A DNA stretch of 64,000 nt, taken from Novosphingobium barchaimii LL02. GTDB taxonomy: Bacteria > Pseudomonadota > Alphaproteobacteria > Sphingomonadales > Sphingomonadaceae. The stretch is taken from assembly GCF_001046635.1 (NCBI RefSeq), contig NZ_KQ130455.1:251103-315102 (forward strand), in the 5' to 3' direction. The notes below the pieces were generated by a model, which was not told the origin of the DNA, made no database searches, and saw only the letters and a list, made by a program, of their open reading frames with translations. Positions 1 to 9,585 of the stretch are shown one piece after another. How positions within the stretch are numbered: the first letter of the stretch is position 1; every line of letters begins with the position of its first letter. Made by a program: the position numbers and the translations under genes.

Positions 1-1
1 G

Positions 2-640
2 CATGCTGAGGAAGCTTCCTGCCTGATGCCGCTGGGCAGGCCCTTCGATGGTTTTGTCGAGCAGACCAAGCGCGTGTCGCCAACCTGCCTCATCGCCTTC
101 GACCGCAACCGCTATTCCGTTCCGGCATCCTTCGCGAACCGGCCGGTCAGCCTCCGGGTCTATCCGGATCGCCTGGTCATTGCTGCCGAAGGCCAGATCG
201 TGTGCGAACATGCCCGGCTCATCGACCGCTCCCATCACAAGCCGGGACGCACAATCTATGACTGGCGGCATTATCTGGCGGTGGTCCAACGCAAGCCCGG
301 CGCTTTGCGTAATGGTGCCCCCTTCCTCGAGATGCCCGAAGCCTTCCGGCAATTACAGGGCCATCTCCTTAAGCGCCCAGGTGGCGACAGGGAGATGGTC
401 GAGATCCTGTCTCTCGTTCTGCATCACGACGAGCAGGCCGTCTTGCATGCAGTCGAGTTGGCTCTGGAAGCAGGCGTCGCCACCAAGACCCACGTTCTCA
501 ACGTGCTGCATCGCCTTATTGACGGCAAGGCGCCGCCGGCAGCGCCGATTGATGCGCCTCAGGCCTTGCGCCTGACGCAGGAGCCCAGGGCCAATGTCGA
601 TCGCTACGATACACTCAGGGAGATTCGCCATGCGTCATGA
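2..640 (+). CDS. istA: IS21-family transposase IstA, C-terminal part
   Basis: This is the DDE transposase of the IS21-type element, of which only the last 212 residues are in the window; the reading frame is open to the first base. The fragment begins around the conserved RPFDGFVEQ segment after the catalytic core and continues through the beta-rich C-terminal domain ([20 protein letters not shown], then [14 protein letters not shown]), which matches the family. The stop overlaps the start of istB, so the two are translationally coupled. The catalytic DDE residues lie upstream and cannot be judged. Confidence 0.9.
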   Translation, partial: HAEEASCLMPLGRPFDGFVEQTKRVSPTCLIAFDRNRYSVPASFANRPVSLRVYPDRLVIAAEGQIVCEHARLIDRSHHKPGRTIYDWRHYLAVVQRKPGALRNGAPFLEMPEAFRQLQGHLLKRPGGDREMVEILSLVLHHDEQAVLHAVELALEAGVATKTHVLNVLHRLIDGKAPPAAPIDAPQALRLTQEPRANVDRYDTLREIRHAS

Positions 641-1409
641 CCCTGCCAGCGCCGCGGTCGTTGTCATGCTGCGCGGCCTCAAGATGTTTGGCATGGCCCA
701 GGCCGCCGGCGACCTGATCGAACAGGGCGCGCCGGCCTTCGACGCTTCCGTGCCAATGCTGTCGCAGCTGCTGAAGGCCGAGATGGCCGAGCGGGAGGTC
801 AGGTCCATATCTTATCAGATCAAGGCGGCCCGCTTCCCAGCTTACAAAGACCTGGCAGGCTACGACTTTGCCGCCAGCGAGATCAACGAGCCACTCGTGC
901 GCCAACTCCACCAGGGCGACTTCATGGAAAACGCCGACAACGTCGTGTTGATTGGCGGACCCGGTACCGGCAAAAGCCATATCGCCACTGCCCTGGGCGT
1001 CCAGGCCGTCGAGCATCACCGCAAGAAGGTCCGCTTCTTCTCCACGGTCGATCTGGTCAACGCGCTTGAGCAGGAGAAGACGGCGAACCGTTCCGGCCAA
1101 CTGGCCGAACGTTTGCTGCGTCTCGACCTCCTCATCCTCGATGAGCTGGGCTATCTGCCCTTCAGCCCATCAGGAGGGGCCATGCTCTTCCATCTACTCA
1201 GCAAGCTGTACGAGCGCACCAGCGTCGTCATTACTACCAACCTGAGCTTCAGCGAATGGTCCGGCGTGTTCGGCGACGCCAAGATGACCACCGCGTTACT
1301 CGATCGCCTCACCCATCACTGCCACATCCTGGAAACCGGGAACGACAGCTTCCGCTTCCGCGCCAGCACCGCTGCGCCCAAGGCCAGAAAGGAGAAGCCA
1401 GCATCTTGA
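630..1409 (+). CDS. istB: IS21-family helper ATPase IstB
   Basis: IstB is the AAA+ ATPase, related to DnaC, that assists IstA in target selection. The 259-aa protein has a Walker A motif GGPGTGKSH and a Walker B motif [11 protein letters not shown], followed by the typical TTNLSFSEW sensor region and the LLDRLTHH segment. The ATG at 630 was chosen because it overlaps the istA stop by 11 nt and gives the normal family length; a longer in-frame start at 594 would run deep inside istA. No damage is visible. Confidence 0.92.
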   Translation: MRHDPASAAVVVMLRGLKMFGMAQAAGDLIEQGAPAFDASVPMLSQLLKAEMAEREVRSISYQIKAARFPAYKDLAGYDFAASEINEPLVRQLHQGDFMENADNVVLIGGPGTGKSHIATALGVQAVEHHRKKVRFFSTVDLVNALEQEKTANRSGQLAERLLRLDLLILDELGYLPFSPSGGAMLFHLLSKLYERTSVVITTNLSFSEWSGVFGDAKMTTALLDRLTHHCHILETGNDSFRFRASTAAPKARKEKPAS

Positions 1410-1445
1410 ACCTGCCCGTCAACGGCAGCACATAACTAATACCCA

Positions 1446-1493
1446 CCCGGGTCAATTCTCGACGGTAATCCCGGGTCACATCTCAGTGGCAAT
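1446..1493. repeat. Two tandem 24-nt terminal repeats of the IS21 element
   Basis: Copies at 1446-1469 and 1470-1493 share CCCGGGTCA at the start, TCTC in the middle and GGYAAT at the end. They directly follow istB. This arrangement matches the multiple terminal transposase-binding sites of IS21 elements. Confidence 0.7.
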
Positions 1494-1760
1494 CAACACT
1501 GCGGGTATCTGCGGTCAGAATGGCGTAGCGGAGTTGCCGAACCTCGATGGTCATGCTGCTAATGCTCCCCCGTTCTCTTTCTTGCCGACATTGAGGCGCA
1601 ATCAGACTGAAATCGCAATATAAATTCGCGATAATGGAACGAGGTCAGAGATCGATCCGTAAATTTACTTGTCCAGTCAGGCGGATGCCGGAATTTAACT
1701 TCAAATCTGTTTGATCTATTTTGGAGACAAATTTTAAGGGCGGCGTGGTAAGGATTCGAC

Positions 1761-2513
1761 ATGTCGAATGAACCCCGTGCTCCACGTCTTGCTGTCCTCA
1801 TCGACGCTGACAATGCCTCCTCCCGTATCGCTACCCGTCTGTTCGAAGAGATCGCCAAAATCGGTGAAGCCAGTGTGCGCCGGATTTATGGCGACTTCTC
1901 CGGAACCCGCCTCAAATCCTGGGCAGAGGTGCTTTCAACCCACGCAATCCGGGCGCAGCAGAATTTCGCCTACACCACCGGCAAGAATGCGTCTGACATT
2001 GCGCTCGTGATCGACGCCATGGACCTGTTGCATACCGGGCGCTTCGACGCCTTCTGCCTGGTATCGTCTGACAGTGATTTCACCGGGCTTGCTGCCCGAA
2101 TCCGCGAGCAAGGCATCGATGTATATGGCTTCGGCGAGCAGAAAACCCCCGAGAGCTTCCGCCAGGCTTGTCGACGCTTCATCTACACGGAAAATCTTCT
2201 GCCGGAGGCGCCGACCTCGGAAGAGCCCGAACGCGCCGATCTGCGTCCTGCGGCAGCCAAACAAGCCCCAAGCGGGGCCGCCCCGCTTATTCGCAAGGCC
2301 ATTGCGCAGCTGGACGATGACGGTGGCTGGGTTCCCTTGGGCCGAGTGGGCCAGCGTCTCGCTGAACTCGCGTCGGATTTCGATCCGCGTACCTATGGTC
2401 AGGCCAAGCTCAGCGATCTCGTCGACAAGGCGGGTGCCTTCGAATCTCGAAGGACGGAGTCAGGGCATGTCCAAATCCGGCTGAAAACCAATGGAAAGAC
2501 GATAAAAAAATGA
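1761..2513 (+). CDS. NYN-domain (LabA/DUF88-like) protein with C-terminal OST-HTH/LOTUS domain
   Basis: The N-terminal 150 residues form a NYN-type PIN-like nuclease domain: it opens with VLIDADNAS, has the middle acidic pattern KNASDIALVIDAMDLLH and then the CLVSSDSDFTGLA strand, so the usual aspartates of the active site are present. Residues about 175-245 look like an OST-HTH (LOTUS) RNA-binding domain (PLIRKAIAQLDDDGGWVPLG, then FDPRTYGQAKLSDL). Such proteins are thought to act on RNA. It stands alone on the plus strand, convergent with the HNH gene 75 bp away, and follows an IS21 end. Its substrate is unknown. Confidence 0.85.
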   Translation: MSNEPRAPRLAVLIDADNASSRIATRLFEEIAKIGEASVRRIYGDFSGTRLKSWAEVLSTHAIRAQQNFAYTTGKNASDIALVIDAMDLLHTGRFDAFCLVSSDSDFTGLAARIREQGIDVYGFGEQKTPESFRQACRRFIYTENLLPEAPTSEEPERADLRPAAAKQAPSGAAPLIRKAIAQLDDDGGWVPLGRVGQRLAELASDFDPRTYGQAKLSDLVDKAGAFESRRTESGHVQIRLKTNGKTIKK

Positions 2514-2588
2514 ACGTTGGTCCAGCCCAATCGAGGCGTATCAGCAGCCCCTGGGCACAGACCTTCGATACTCATCCAGCTGAATTCT

Positions 2589-3371
2589 TTAATCGGCCAC
2601 CCATATTTCGCTGCGGTGCCAAGCCAGTCGGCTTCTTTGTTCATCTACCAACTGCAACGGCGGCGCTTTTTCCAGCGCCAGTGCAAGACGCGCTGATTTG
2701 CCAAGGCTGGGCGAGGCAATAGCATTGCCCAAGTCGTCGAAAGTCACCAGGCCGCTGTCGAATGCGGCGTCCCACAAGGACGACAGTAGCAAACCATTGT
2801 GGACATTCAGCCTTTCCTGATCGCTTTCGCAATCGGCCCAAGGGATTATATGTGAGGCGCGAAGCAGTTGCGGCTCAACTACGCCAGTGAAGGGGCAAGT
2901 TCTGTTCCAGTAATCCATGACTGCTACCCGGAATCGATCCTGACCTATCCGGACCTTCTGAGCGCGTTCGGCCTCTGTGTCGCCCAGGTGAGAGGTTTCC
3001 CGAATGAAGTCTTCAAAGGGCAAAGTCGGCAGGCTCAGCGACAGGCGGTAGACTGCACTGACGCCCGCAAAGAGGGCGTCTCTGGTCATGAAGGCAAAGG
3101 CTGCGGCGTGCCCCTTTGCACAAGGCCCGGCAGACTCCGCCTTGAGTTCCCTAGCTGCACCTGGATGAGCGACTGACAAGAAAAATGGCCCATTCAAGCC
3201 AGATGCCGTCGCAGCGACAGCAATCTCGCCCGGCGCAGACGCAGACGAATAAAACAGCCAACCAGCTGCCTGACCTTGGGCAATGCGATACCCCTGACCA
3301 TTGGCGGCATCCCGGAGCTCAGATTCAAGCGCAAACGGGTAATCAAAAAGGCGCTGCCCGGTGTCGATCAT
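2589..3371 (-). CDS. HNH endonuclease-domain protein (HNH_2 type)
   Basis: The 260-aa protein has a poorly conserved N-terminal half and a clear HNH_2 domain from about residue 150: DYWNRTCPFTGV, LLRASHIIPWADC, then NVHNGLLLSSLWDAAFDSG and a final AWHRSEIW. The H of ASHI, the N of HNGLLL and the later H give the metal-binding nuclease pattern. It starts 24 bp after the stop of the SF1 helicase gene on the same strand, so it is probably the last gene of the four-gene operon running from the broken ATPase gene. A role as the DNA-cutting part of a defence system is inference. Confidence 0.85.
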   Translation of the reverse strand: MIDTGQRLFDYPFALESELRDAANGQGYRIAQGQAAGWLFYSSASAPGEIAVAATASGLNGPFFLSVAHPGAARELKAESAGPCAKGHAAAFAFMTRDALFAGVSAVYRLSLSLPTLPFEDFIRETSHLGDTEAERAQKVRIGQDRFRVAVMDYWNRTCPFTGVVEPQLLRASHIIPWADCESDQERLNVHNGLLLSSLWDAAFDSGLVTFDDLGNAIASPSLGKSARLALALEKAPPLQLVDEQRSRLAWHRSEIWVAD

Positions 3372-3395
3372 GCGATAGGTTCGCTTTCAATCTGG

Positions 3396-6053
3396 TCACC
3401 AGTTCTCGTGAAAGAGCTGTGAAACCGGTTCCATCGATCCCGGGAGTGCGTTCCCAGAACAAGTGAGCCCCAAAAAAGTCGCAGCACGGGTAGCGCCGAC
3501 GTAAATATAACGCTCGAAGAGCTCGGGTTCTTGGCGGGCAAGTTCGTCAATATCGACAAAGAAGATCGCCTCGAACTCAAGGCCCTTGATGTGCTGAACC
3601 TCAAATATTCTCACGTCATTTTCGGGACCGATAGCCTGGCCCTTTGGACATGCCACAGCACGAATGGCTTGGTCTTCCAGGGCTTCATTCAAGGCATCGG
3701 CAAGCGGTTGGAGCTGGTCTTCCCGATTCACAAGCACCGCAATTGACGGAAGAAGCTCGGAGAATCGTTCGATCTCGCGAACTCGCGCAGCCAACCATCG
3801 AGCAAGCAGCCCTATATCCGCCAGATCCATTCCAAGGACTGGCGAAACCCCTTCATTTTCCATGAATTCGGGGAGGGTGGATTGGCTTTCTGCGTCACCT
3901 GCAATGACCAACTGATTGGCGAATTCATTCAGCTTCCGACTTTGCCGGTAGACGATCGAAACTTCCCTGATGTCAATGTCAGGGAAAAGCCACTTGAGCT
4001 CATCCTTGGATCTCGTGCCCCATTTTGTGAGGCGCTGATTGAAGTCGCCGATCGCAAAGAACGAATCTGTGCGGGGGTCGACCAAGGCCGTCATGCAGGC
4101 CAATTGAACTGGCGAAAAGTCGGTGGCCTCGTCGACTAGGATCTGATTGCGCTGCAATCCAGCTACATCTTCAAGAATTGCTGGAGACCGATCACCCAGA
4201 CGACGGAGCAGCTGGGCATCGCCAGAAATCTGGCGGGCTGCACGCAACATCGCCAATATCACGATATCAAGCTCAAGCGCATCGACATCTGCTGGCCCGA
4301 GTAGCGCTGAATACCAGTTACCCTCGGCCAGTGATTCACGGCGGAAACGGCGATATCTTGCCGGAATCTTTGCCACAAAATTAGTCGGCGCTTTGGAAAT
4401 CTGGGTCATGGCACGCTGCATGACAATGTTCGCACCGACCTCACCAAGAGCCGGCAGCACCAGTTTCCTATCGTCCAACCAGGACAAAACCTGAGCATTC
4501 CGGCTGGTCTTGGCAGGAGCTCTCTTTGTGACTTCTGCCACAGCTTTTGCGCGCAACGCCTTATAGAAAGCAGCCTCGGCGGCCCGAAGACCCTGTTGAG
4601 GCACCGGCTCGTCGTCCTCATCGTCACCGTCGGGGTCGTCGAGCTCGTCCTCATTCTCTGGTGTCAGCGTAGCGACAAAACGCGCCAGCGCCTCAAGCAA
4701 ACCCTTGTCTTTGCGGACCTCGAGGGAAAGCATCGATCTTAGGCGTTGCCGGGTTTCGTCCCGCGATGTCGCCAACAGCTTCTGCAAATCTTCGAGCAGA
4801 CCTGCCAGCTCGAACAGGAGGCGCGCAGGCCTCCCCTGGCTCCGCTCGATCGCCGCGCCGATCTGGGTTCCGATTGCCGCGACCTTCGGGTCGTTAACCG
4901 CATCAAGGCGACCCGCAGCTTCCCCCAGTTCGTCAAGGAACAGCGCCTGTTGAAAGGCGGTGAATGCTTCGAACCACTCGATCTGATGAGCGGGCGTTTC
5001 AGTCTTCAGAATGCCTGGCTCGGGCTTGATCACCATGCCCTTTCGCTTGCCGGACCGGAGGATCGGCAGGCTACGCCGGGCAATTACGTGGCGATAATCT
5101 TCCCATGTCTGGATGCGCTCGTCAGTGACGGGCACATCTTCCCTGTTGAACGCCGCCTTCACATACTCCTTTAGAAGCGTGGTAGGCGTGAACATCAGCC
5201 AGCTGTGCGCATGATCCAGTCCGCTCGCTCCGGGCTCTTCAACAAGGTCCTGTTCCTCTGGATCGAGGTGAGCAAAGTCCAGTTTCTGACGCAGGCGCTT
5301 GATCAACGTGGTCGTCTTGCCTGAACCGGGAGGGCCAAGGATGGCGAGACGGCTATCCAGCGGCAGGCGGAAAATCTCGTCCTGATACTGGTCCAGCAGC
5401 GGCTGGACGCGCATCTGCATGGCGGTCAGAACCGAGCGTTGAAGACCCTTCACAATGTTGTCTGCGGCGTCTGCCTCGGCCAGCTGCCGCTCCAGCTCAT
5501 CGATCTCGTCTTCAGCGAAACCGTCCGCGCGCAACAATTCGCGCAGCGATTTGATGGTCTGCGGCGGCTGCTTTTCCAGAAAATGGACCGCCGGGCGGGA
5601 ATCCCAGACATCCTGATCGGTCGTCGGCTCGAACGTCAGCTTTTGCCGAACTTCAAAATAGCGCCGGCCAGCGGGCAAAGTGATATCGGTCCCTTCGCCC
5701 ACAGGCAGGGAGGCAAGCCGCCCCTTGCCACGATTGTTCAGATAACTGCAGAGCTTGATGCCGGGAATGTTTAGCTCAGCGTTCGGCGTGATGTAGATCG
5801 TTTCTACGTTGTCATCTTCATCAGCCACTTCAAGCCGCGCGATCGCTGGTTTTCGGCATAGCTGACGCAGATTGCCGGTCCGCTCCAGATTGCGGTCTTG
5901 CATGCTCTTCGCAAGCGTATCCGCTGTAGCGTGATTGATGCTCGCCATCGCATCCAGGGTAAGCCCACGTTCGCCAAGGCGCTTTTGCGCGGAATCCGCA
6001 ATCGCTTCGATGGTGATAAGCGCTTCATTGGCAAGGCTCTTCAGATTATCCAT
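3396..6053 (-). CDS. UvrD/Rep-like superfamily 1 DNA helicase
   Basis: This 885-aa protein has SF1 helicase motifs in order: Walker A ILGPPGSGKTTTLIKRL near residue 245, a Walker B/motif II ILVDEATDFSPVQL, motif IV-like VYRQSRKLNEFANQL, motif V VQHIKGLEFEAIFFVD and motif VI YVGATRAATFLGL close to the C-terminus. An acidic low-complexity stretch (EDELDDPDGDDEDD) lies in the middle. The N-terminal 240 residues are outside the helicase core and are not recognised. The ATG at 6053 follows a GGGGG stretch and overlaps the upstream 116-aa gene by 8 nt; a TTG at 6071 is an alternative start. Co-translation with the ATPase and HNH genes suggests one system. Confidence 0.88.
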   Translation of the reverse strand: MDNLKSLANEALITIEAIADSAQKRLGERGLTLDAMASINHATADTLAKSMQDRNLERTGNLRQLCRKPAIARLEVADEDDNVETIYITPNAELNIPGIKLCSYLNNRGKGRLASLPVGEGTDITLPAGRRYFEVRQKLTFEPTTDQDVWDSRPAVHFLEKQPPQTIKSLRELLRADGFAEDEIDELERQLAEADAADNIVKGLQRSVLTAMQMRVQPLLDQYQDEIFRLPLDSRLAILGPPGSGKTTTLIKRLRQKLDFAHLDPEEQDLVEEPGASGLDHAHSWLMFTPTTLLKEYVKAAFNREDVPVTDERIQTWEDYRHVIARRSLPILRSGKRKGMVIKPEPGILKTETPAHQIEWFEAFTAFQQALFLDELGEAAGRLDAVNDPKVAAIGTQIGAAIERSQGRPARLLFELAGLLEDLQKLLATSRDETRQRLRSMLSLEVRKDKGLLEALARFVATLTPENEDELDDPDGDDEDDEPVPQQGLRAAEAAFYKALRAKAVAEVTKRAPAKTSRNAQVLSWLDDRKLVLPALGEVGANIVMQRAMTQISKAPTNFVAKIPARYRRFRRESLAEGNWYSALLGPADVDALELDIVILAMLRAARQISGDAQLLRRLGDRSPAILEDVAGLQRNQILVDEATDFSPVQLACMTALVDPRTDSFFAIGDFNQRLTKWGTRSKDELKWLFPDIDIREVSIVYRQSRKLNEFANQLVIAGDAESQSTLPEFMENEGVSPVLGMDLADIGLLARWLAARVREIERFSELLPSIAVLVNREDQLQPLADALNEALEDQAIRAVACPKGQAIGPENDVRIFEVQHIKGLEFEAIFFVDIDELARQEPELFERYIYVGATRAATFLGLTCSGNALPGSMEPVSQLFHENW

Positions 6054-6396
6054 TTGCACCCCCGAATTCAAACGGCTCCGGCTGCTCTTGTGGAGCCGGA
6101 GCCTCTATCCCTTGATCTGTCGCTGGCGGCTTGCCCGCCCACATTGAAAAGCAGCCCATGGCTGCTGCCACTTCTTCGGTCGTGCTGGCACCGCTCACAT
6201 CGATGCCGAAATCTTCCAGCGCATCGCGCGCGCCGTTGAACCAAGCCCGCAGGTAAGGGCGCAGCGCGAATAAGTCGCTGTCCAGCTCCTTCGCGATGAT
6301 CCGGGAAACTTCCATGAAGTTGCGCTGACCGGCTTCAAGATGAAAACCGGCCACCTGCGCGCCACTGGAGAACATCTCGGAATCAAAATTGCTCAT
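6046..6396 (-). CDS. Small protein between an SMC-like ATPase and a helicase, function unknown
   Basis: This is a 116-aa protein with no recognised domain. The middle is helical and amphipathic (MEVSRIIAKELDSDLFALRP, then YLRAWFNGARDALEDFG), and the last 25 residues are proline- and glutamate-rich. Its ATG lies 2 nt after the stop of the ATPase gene and its stop overlaps the helicase start, so the three are tightly coupled. By size and place it resembles the 'middle component' of ABC-three-component (ABC-3C) conflict systems, but this is inference from position, not sequence similarity. Confidence 0.7.
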   Translation of the reverse strand: MSNFDSEMFSSGAQVAGFHLEAGQRNFMEVSRIIAKELDSDLFALRPYLRAWFNGARDALEDFGIDVSGASTTEEVAAAMGCFSMWAGKPPATDQGIEAPAPQEQPEPFEFGGANG

Positions 6397-6398
6397 CG

Positions 6399-7493
6399 TC
6401 AGAAGTCTGTCGCAAACAGGCGTTTTTCGGCAGGTGCGCCATGCAATTCCAGACGTTGCCAAGGCTTTTTTCGATAAGTTTCAGGAGGGGCCGTCGTCGT
6501 AGTGACAATGTATTGAAACAGAGGTGACGACCCCATCGACTCCAGCTTCTCACCCAGAATAAATAGTCGATTATAAATCGAAAGGCCCAAATCGGCCTCG
6601 CGCGGGCTGTCGTGTATTAAAAACGCAGGGAGTTGGGTGCGACCCTCAATTGTCAAGAGCAACGCTGCAATGTCAAATGCAACGATTTTCAACGAATCAA
6701 CAGCTGCAGTTGATCGCTCACCACCCATCTGTAAGCGTAAGTTCAGCTCATTCTGATCCAGATTGACCGCGCCACTTGCACCATCAGCGATAAGAAACCT
6801 GAGTACAGCATCAAACAGGAGCGAAAGCCGCGCCACAGTCTGAAGCGAGGCGTTGCGCTCGTCGATAGCTTTACGGGCTTCACCGGCTTGTTCAGCGATC
6901 AGCTTGTCGATGGCGACTGCGCTGGTCTGAAGCTCGCTCAGATGGGCAGCGTACCGCGTACTCATGGCGACATCGCCTTTCGCTTCTGACAAGCGCTTGG
7001 ATTGCTCGATTAAGGCCTTTTCCAGCCTTATGACGGCATCTTCTAAGGGCTTCAGACCCTGCTCTGCAGAACTTCGTTCATACTTTAGGTTGTTCTTTTC
7101 CGTAGTCAGGCCGCTGATATCGTTTGCCAGCGACGTAATTTTTCCGACCACATCATCCTTCTCTTGTTGTCGTTCAGCCACGAAATCCAGAGCGGCCTGA
7201 TCCATCCTGCGTCCGCATTTTTTACAAACTGGATTTTGAGCATCGTAAACATGGGTATGAGCATTGTTGGCATCGCTATCGAGCACTTTCCTCAATTCGG
7301 CCTTACCCGCCAAATCCCGGTCAATCTCGGCAAGCCGGACAGTAATTTTTTGGAGTGACTTCTCCGCATCGGCTCTTGTTGCGCGAGCCTGGACCAATTT
7401 GAACGGAAGTTCAGGGTCAACGGCCGCTTCTGTCGCTTTGGCGATTGCGGTAGCCTTGTCCTTCCAAAAATCAGGTTGTGCTTCAGTTCCACC
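6399..7493 (-). pseudogene. Rad50/SMC-like coiled-coil ATPase (DUF2326-like), C-terminal part, broken by IS66
   Basis: The remaining 364 codons show long coiled-coil stretches on both sides of a CxxC zinc-hook-like motif (NPVCKKCGRR), then a C-terminal ATPase half with a signature-like GGERSTAAVDSLKIVAF and a Walker B-like LPAFLIHDSPREADLG, as in DUF2326-type SMC/ABC ATPases. The IS66 element at 7494 interrupts the gene; the same frame resumes beyond it at 10101, and the IS3 end at 10245 removes the rest, including the Walker A half. An ATG inside the IS66 end (7544) could still give a truncated protein. It is the first gene of the operon with the 116-aa protein, SF1 helicase and HNH protein. 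Confidence 0.82.
7486..7493. repeat. IS66 target-site duplication, left copy
   Basis: The 8-bp sequence GTTCCACC directly precedes the IS66 terminus GTAAGCGCG and is repeated exactly at 10101-10108 after the other terminus. IS66 elements make 8-bp duplications. Confidence 0.95.
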
Positions 7494-7588
7494 GTAAGCG
7501 CGCATTTCGTAGCACGTTGCTTCCGGAGGCAGTGCGGCCATCATAGTTGACGCTGGACGAGCCAGGCCACCGCAACGACGTCGGCGGG

Positions 7589-9190
7589 TCAGGCGGGTCT
7601 TTCGAAGTTGAATGGCAGCAGGTCGTCGATATCGGCGTCGTGAGGTCGCTGGGGCAGTTCAGTGAGGACATGGCGTAGCCACGCGAGAGGCTCGACGCCG
7701 CAGGCGCGGCAAGTCAGCATCAGGCTGTAGGTGACGGCGCTCGCCCGTGCGCCGTCCACTGTGTCGCAGAAAAGCCAGGATTTTCTTCCTGTTGCAAAAA
7801 CCCTGATGTCACGTTCGAGAAGATTGTTATCGATCGGCATCCTGCCGTCTTCGACGTAGCGCGTCAGGTATTCCCACTGGTTGAGGGTGTAGGATACCGC
7901 ATCACCAAGCTTGGTTTCGGGCATGACCTTCGGTGCGATCGCATCGAGCCACGCCTTGAGGGCATCCAGGACCGGGACGCTATGTTTCTGGCGGAAGCGG
8001 CGCATGTAGCTGGCCTGCGCTTCCCCCTCATCGGGTATTTCGTCCCGCGCCTGCCTTTCGATCCGGTAGAGCTGGTCGAAGAACTTGAGCGCCTGTGCGG
8101 GCGGCCCGCCTTGTTTCTTCCTCGCCTTGAGGGCGTCGGCAAAGCGCCGTCTGGCGTGGGCCATGCAACCCAGATGCGTGGCGCCTTTCAATGTGCGCCA
8201 TGCCGTATAGCCGTCACTCATCAGGATACCGCGATAGTCGCCGAGGAAGGCCTGCGGATGTTCCTGCCCGCGACCGGGTTGATAGTCGAACAGCACGATC
8301 GGCTGTTTGCTGTCCTCGCTGCTGCGGTAGGCCCACATATACGAGGTGCTGGTAGGGGCCTTGCCCTCTTCCTTCAGCACTTGAACCGTAGTCTCGTCGC
8401 CATGAATGACGTCCTGGGACCGGAGCCGCAGCTTCAGGGCGTCATAGATGCGATACAGATGCCTCTCGCTCGAACCAATCACCCAATGGCCCAGAGCACC
8501 GCGGCTAACGGGTACACCTGCACGCTCGAAGGTTTGCGCCAGACGATAGAGCGGCGTGCCATCCACGTATTTGTGGACAAGGGCAAAGGCCAGCGTCGAG
8601 GCCGTGGCAATGCTCCCCGGCAAAGGCTGGGCGGGCATTGGCGCAAGGACGATCGGCGTGGCGACCCCGGTGCGGTCGCAATTGCGGCACGCATATTTGG
8701 CGCGGGCATTCTGCAGGACCGTGGCCTTCACCTCGATGTGAAGCTGCTCGGTTACCACTTCCCCCATGCGATGCAGCCGTTCGCTGCAGCACGGGCAGAC
8801 CTTCTGGTCGTGGGCGAGGTCATATTCGACGCGCTGGCGTGGCAGGCCCGCAGGAAGTGCCTTGCGCCCGCGCTTCTTCCCTTCTGGTTTTTTCGCCTCC
8901 GGCAATCCCGTGTCGGGAAGATCGGCAGCGCCCGGCTCGTCGATATCGTCGTGATCTTCGTCTGCATCGTCCTCAAGGGCGGCCTGCTCGGCTTCATTGA
9001 AGACGCGATCCATGTGCTTTTCGCTGCGCGGCGCAAAGCGGTGCAACCGCGCCAGCGCCAGTTCCTCCTCAAGCTTCAGTATGCGCCGGGCAAGGGCGTC
9101 CCTCTCGGCCGCCAATGCCTCGACCTCGGCGGCTTTCGTCGCCAGAAGCGCCATCAATTCCGCAATAGTGGGCACGCCGCCTCGATCCAT
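7589..9190 (-). CDS. tnpC: IS66 transposase TnpC
   Basis: This 533-aa DDE transposase has an N-terminal coiled coil/leucine-zipper region, an acidic linker, a zinc-binding region (KVCPCCSERL and YACRNCDRTG) and the catalytic domain with VIHGDETTVQVL, MSDGYTAW and a late NNLLERDIR, giving the D, D and E positions. The C-terminal SLMLTCRACGVEPLAWL tail is typical of the family. It is full-length and open. It lies 41 bp after tnpB in the same transcript direction. Confidence 0.96.
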   Translation of the reverse strand: MDRGGVPTIAELMALLATKAAEVEALAAERDALARRILKLEEELALARLHRFAPRSEKHMDRVFNEAEQAALEDDADEDHDDIDEPGAADLPDTGLPEAKKPEGKKRGRKALPAGLPRQRVEYDLAHDQKVCPCCSERLHRMGEVVTEQLHIEVKATVLQNARAKYACRNCDRTGVATPIVLAPMPAQPLPGSIATASTLAFALVHKYVDGTPLYRLAQTFERAGVPVSRGALGHWVIGSSERHLYRIYDALKLRLRSQDVIHGDETTVQVLKEEGKAPTSTSYMWAYRSSEDSKQPIVLFDYQPGRGQEHPQAFLGDYRGILMSDGYTAWRTLKGATHLGCMAHARRRFADALKARKKQGGPPAQALKFFDQLYRIERQARDEIPDEGEAQASYMRRFRQKHSVPVLDALKAWLDAIAPKVMPETKLGDAVSYTLNQWEYLTRYVEDGRMPIDNNLLERDIRVFATGRKSWLFCDTVDGARASAVTYSLMLTCRACGVEPLAWLRHVLTELPQRPHDADIDDLLPFNFERPA

Positions 9191-9231
9191 CGCAGTCTTG
9201 AATCGAAAGCCCGTTCCCGCGTCAACAGCCT

Positions 9232-9585
9232 TCAGCCGACAAACTGATATTGCCGCACCGGATGAGGGACCATTGCGTCAATATCGATCCCGTCGAGCAG
9301 CCATCGCAATTGCTCGGCGGTGAGCGCCACCACCGTTTCCGCTCGTTTGGGCCATCGGAACTTGTCCTCCGTCAGCGCCTTGAGCACCAATACAAAGCCC
9401 GACCGGTCAAAAAACAGGAGCTTCATCCGGGTCCGGCGCCGGTTGCAGAAGGCGAACGCCGCGCGCTCGAACGGATTGAGGCCCATCGACTGCTCGACCA
9501 GGATCGCAAGGCTGTTGATCCCACAACGGAAATCGATCGGATCCCGGTGGAGATAGACGCGCAGATCTTCAGCGAGCCGGAACAT
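9232..9585 (-). CDS. tnpB: IS66 accessory protein TnpB
   Basis: This 117-aa IS66 Orf2 protein opens with MFRLAEDLRVYLHRDPIDFR and has the conserved NPFERAAFAFCNRRRTRMKL core and FRWPKR segment. The ATG at 9585 was chosen because this methionine opens the family's conserved N-terminus; it overlaps the end of tnpA by 17 nt, suggesting coupling. TnpB is needed for transposition of IS66 elements, but its biochemical role is not settled. Confidence 0.94.
   Translation of the reverse strand: MFRLAEDLRVYLHRDPIDFRCGINSLAILVEQSMGLNPFERAAFAFCNRRRTRMKLLFFDRSGFVLVLKALTEDKFRWPKRAETVVALTAEQLRWLLDGIDIDAMVPHPVRQYQFVG

Larger units (their letters stand above)
1..1497 (+). mobile_element. IS21-family element, right part (left end outside window)
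   Basis: The element carries istA and istB overlapping by 11 nt, the standard IS21 layout. After istB there are two tandem 24-nt imperfect repeats, 1446-1469 and 1470-1493, both starting CCCGGGTCA and ending GGCAAT or GGTAAT. IS21 elements carry such multiple terminal transposase-binding repeats, so the right end is placed just after the second one. The exact last base is not certain because the left end, needed to match the inverted repeat, is not in the window. Confidence 0.75.

Noticed and set aside
7982-9247. A 421-residue plus-strand frame within IS66
   Set aside because: It is antisense to tnpC, whose DDE motifs, ends and order are clear; the frame is a shadow of GC-rich coding.
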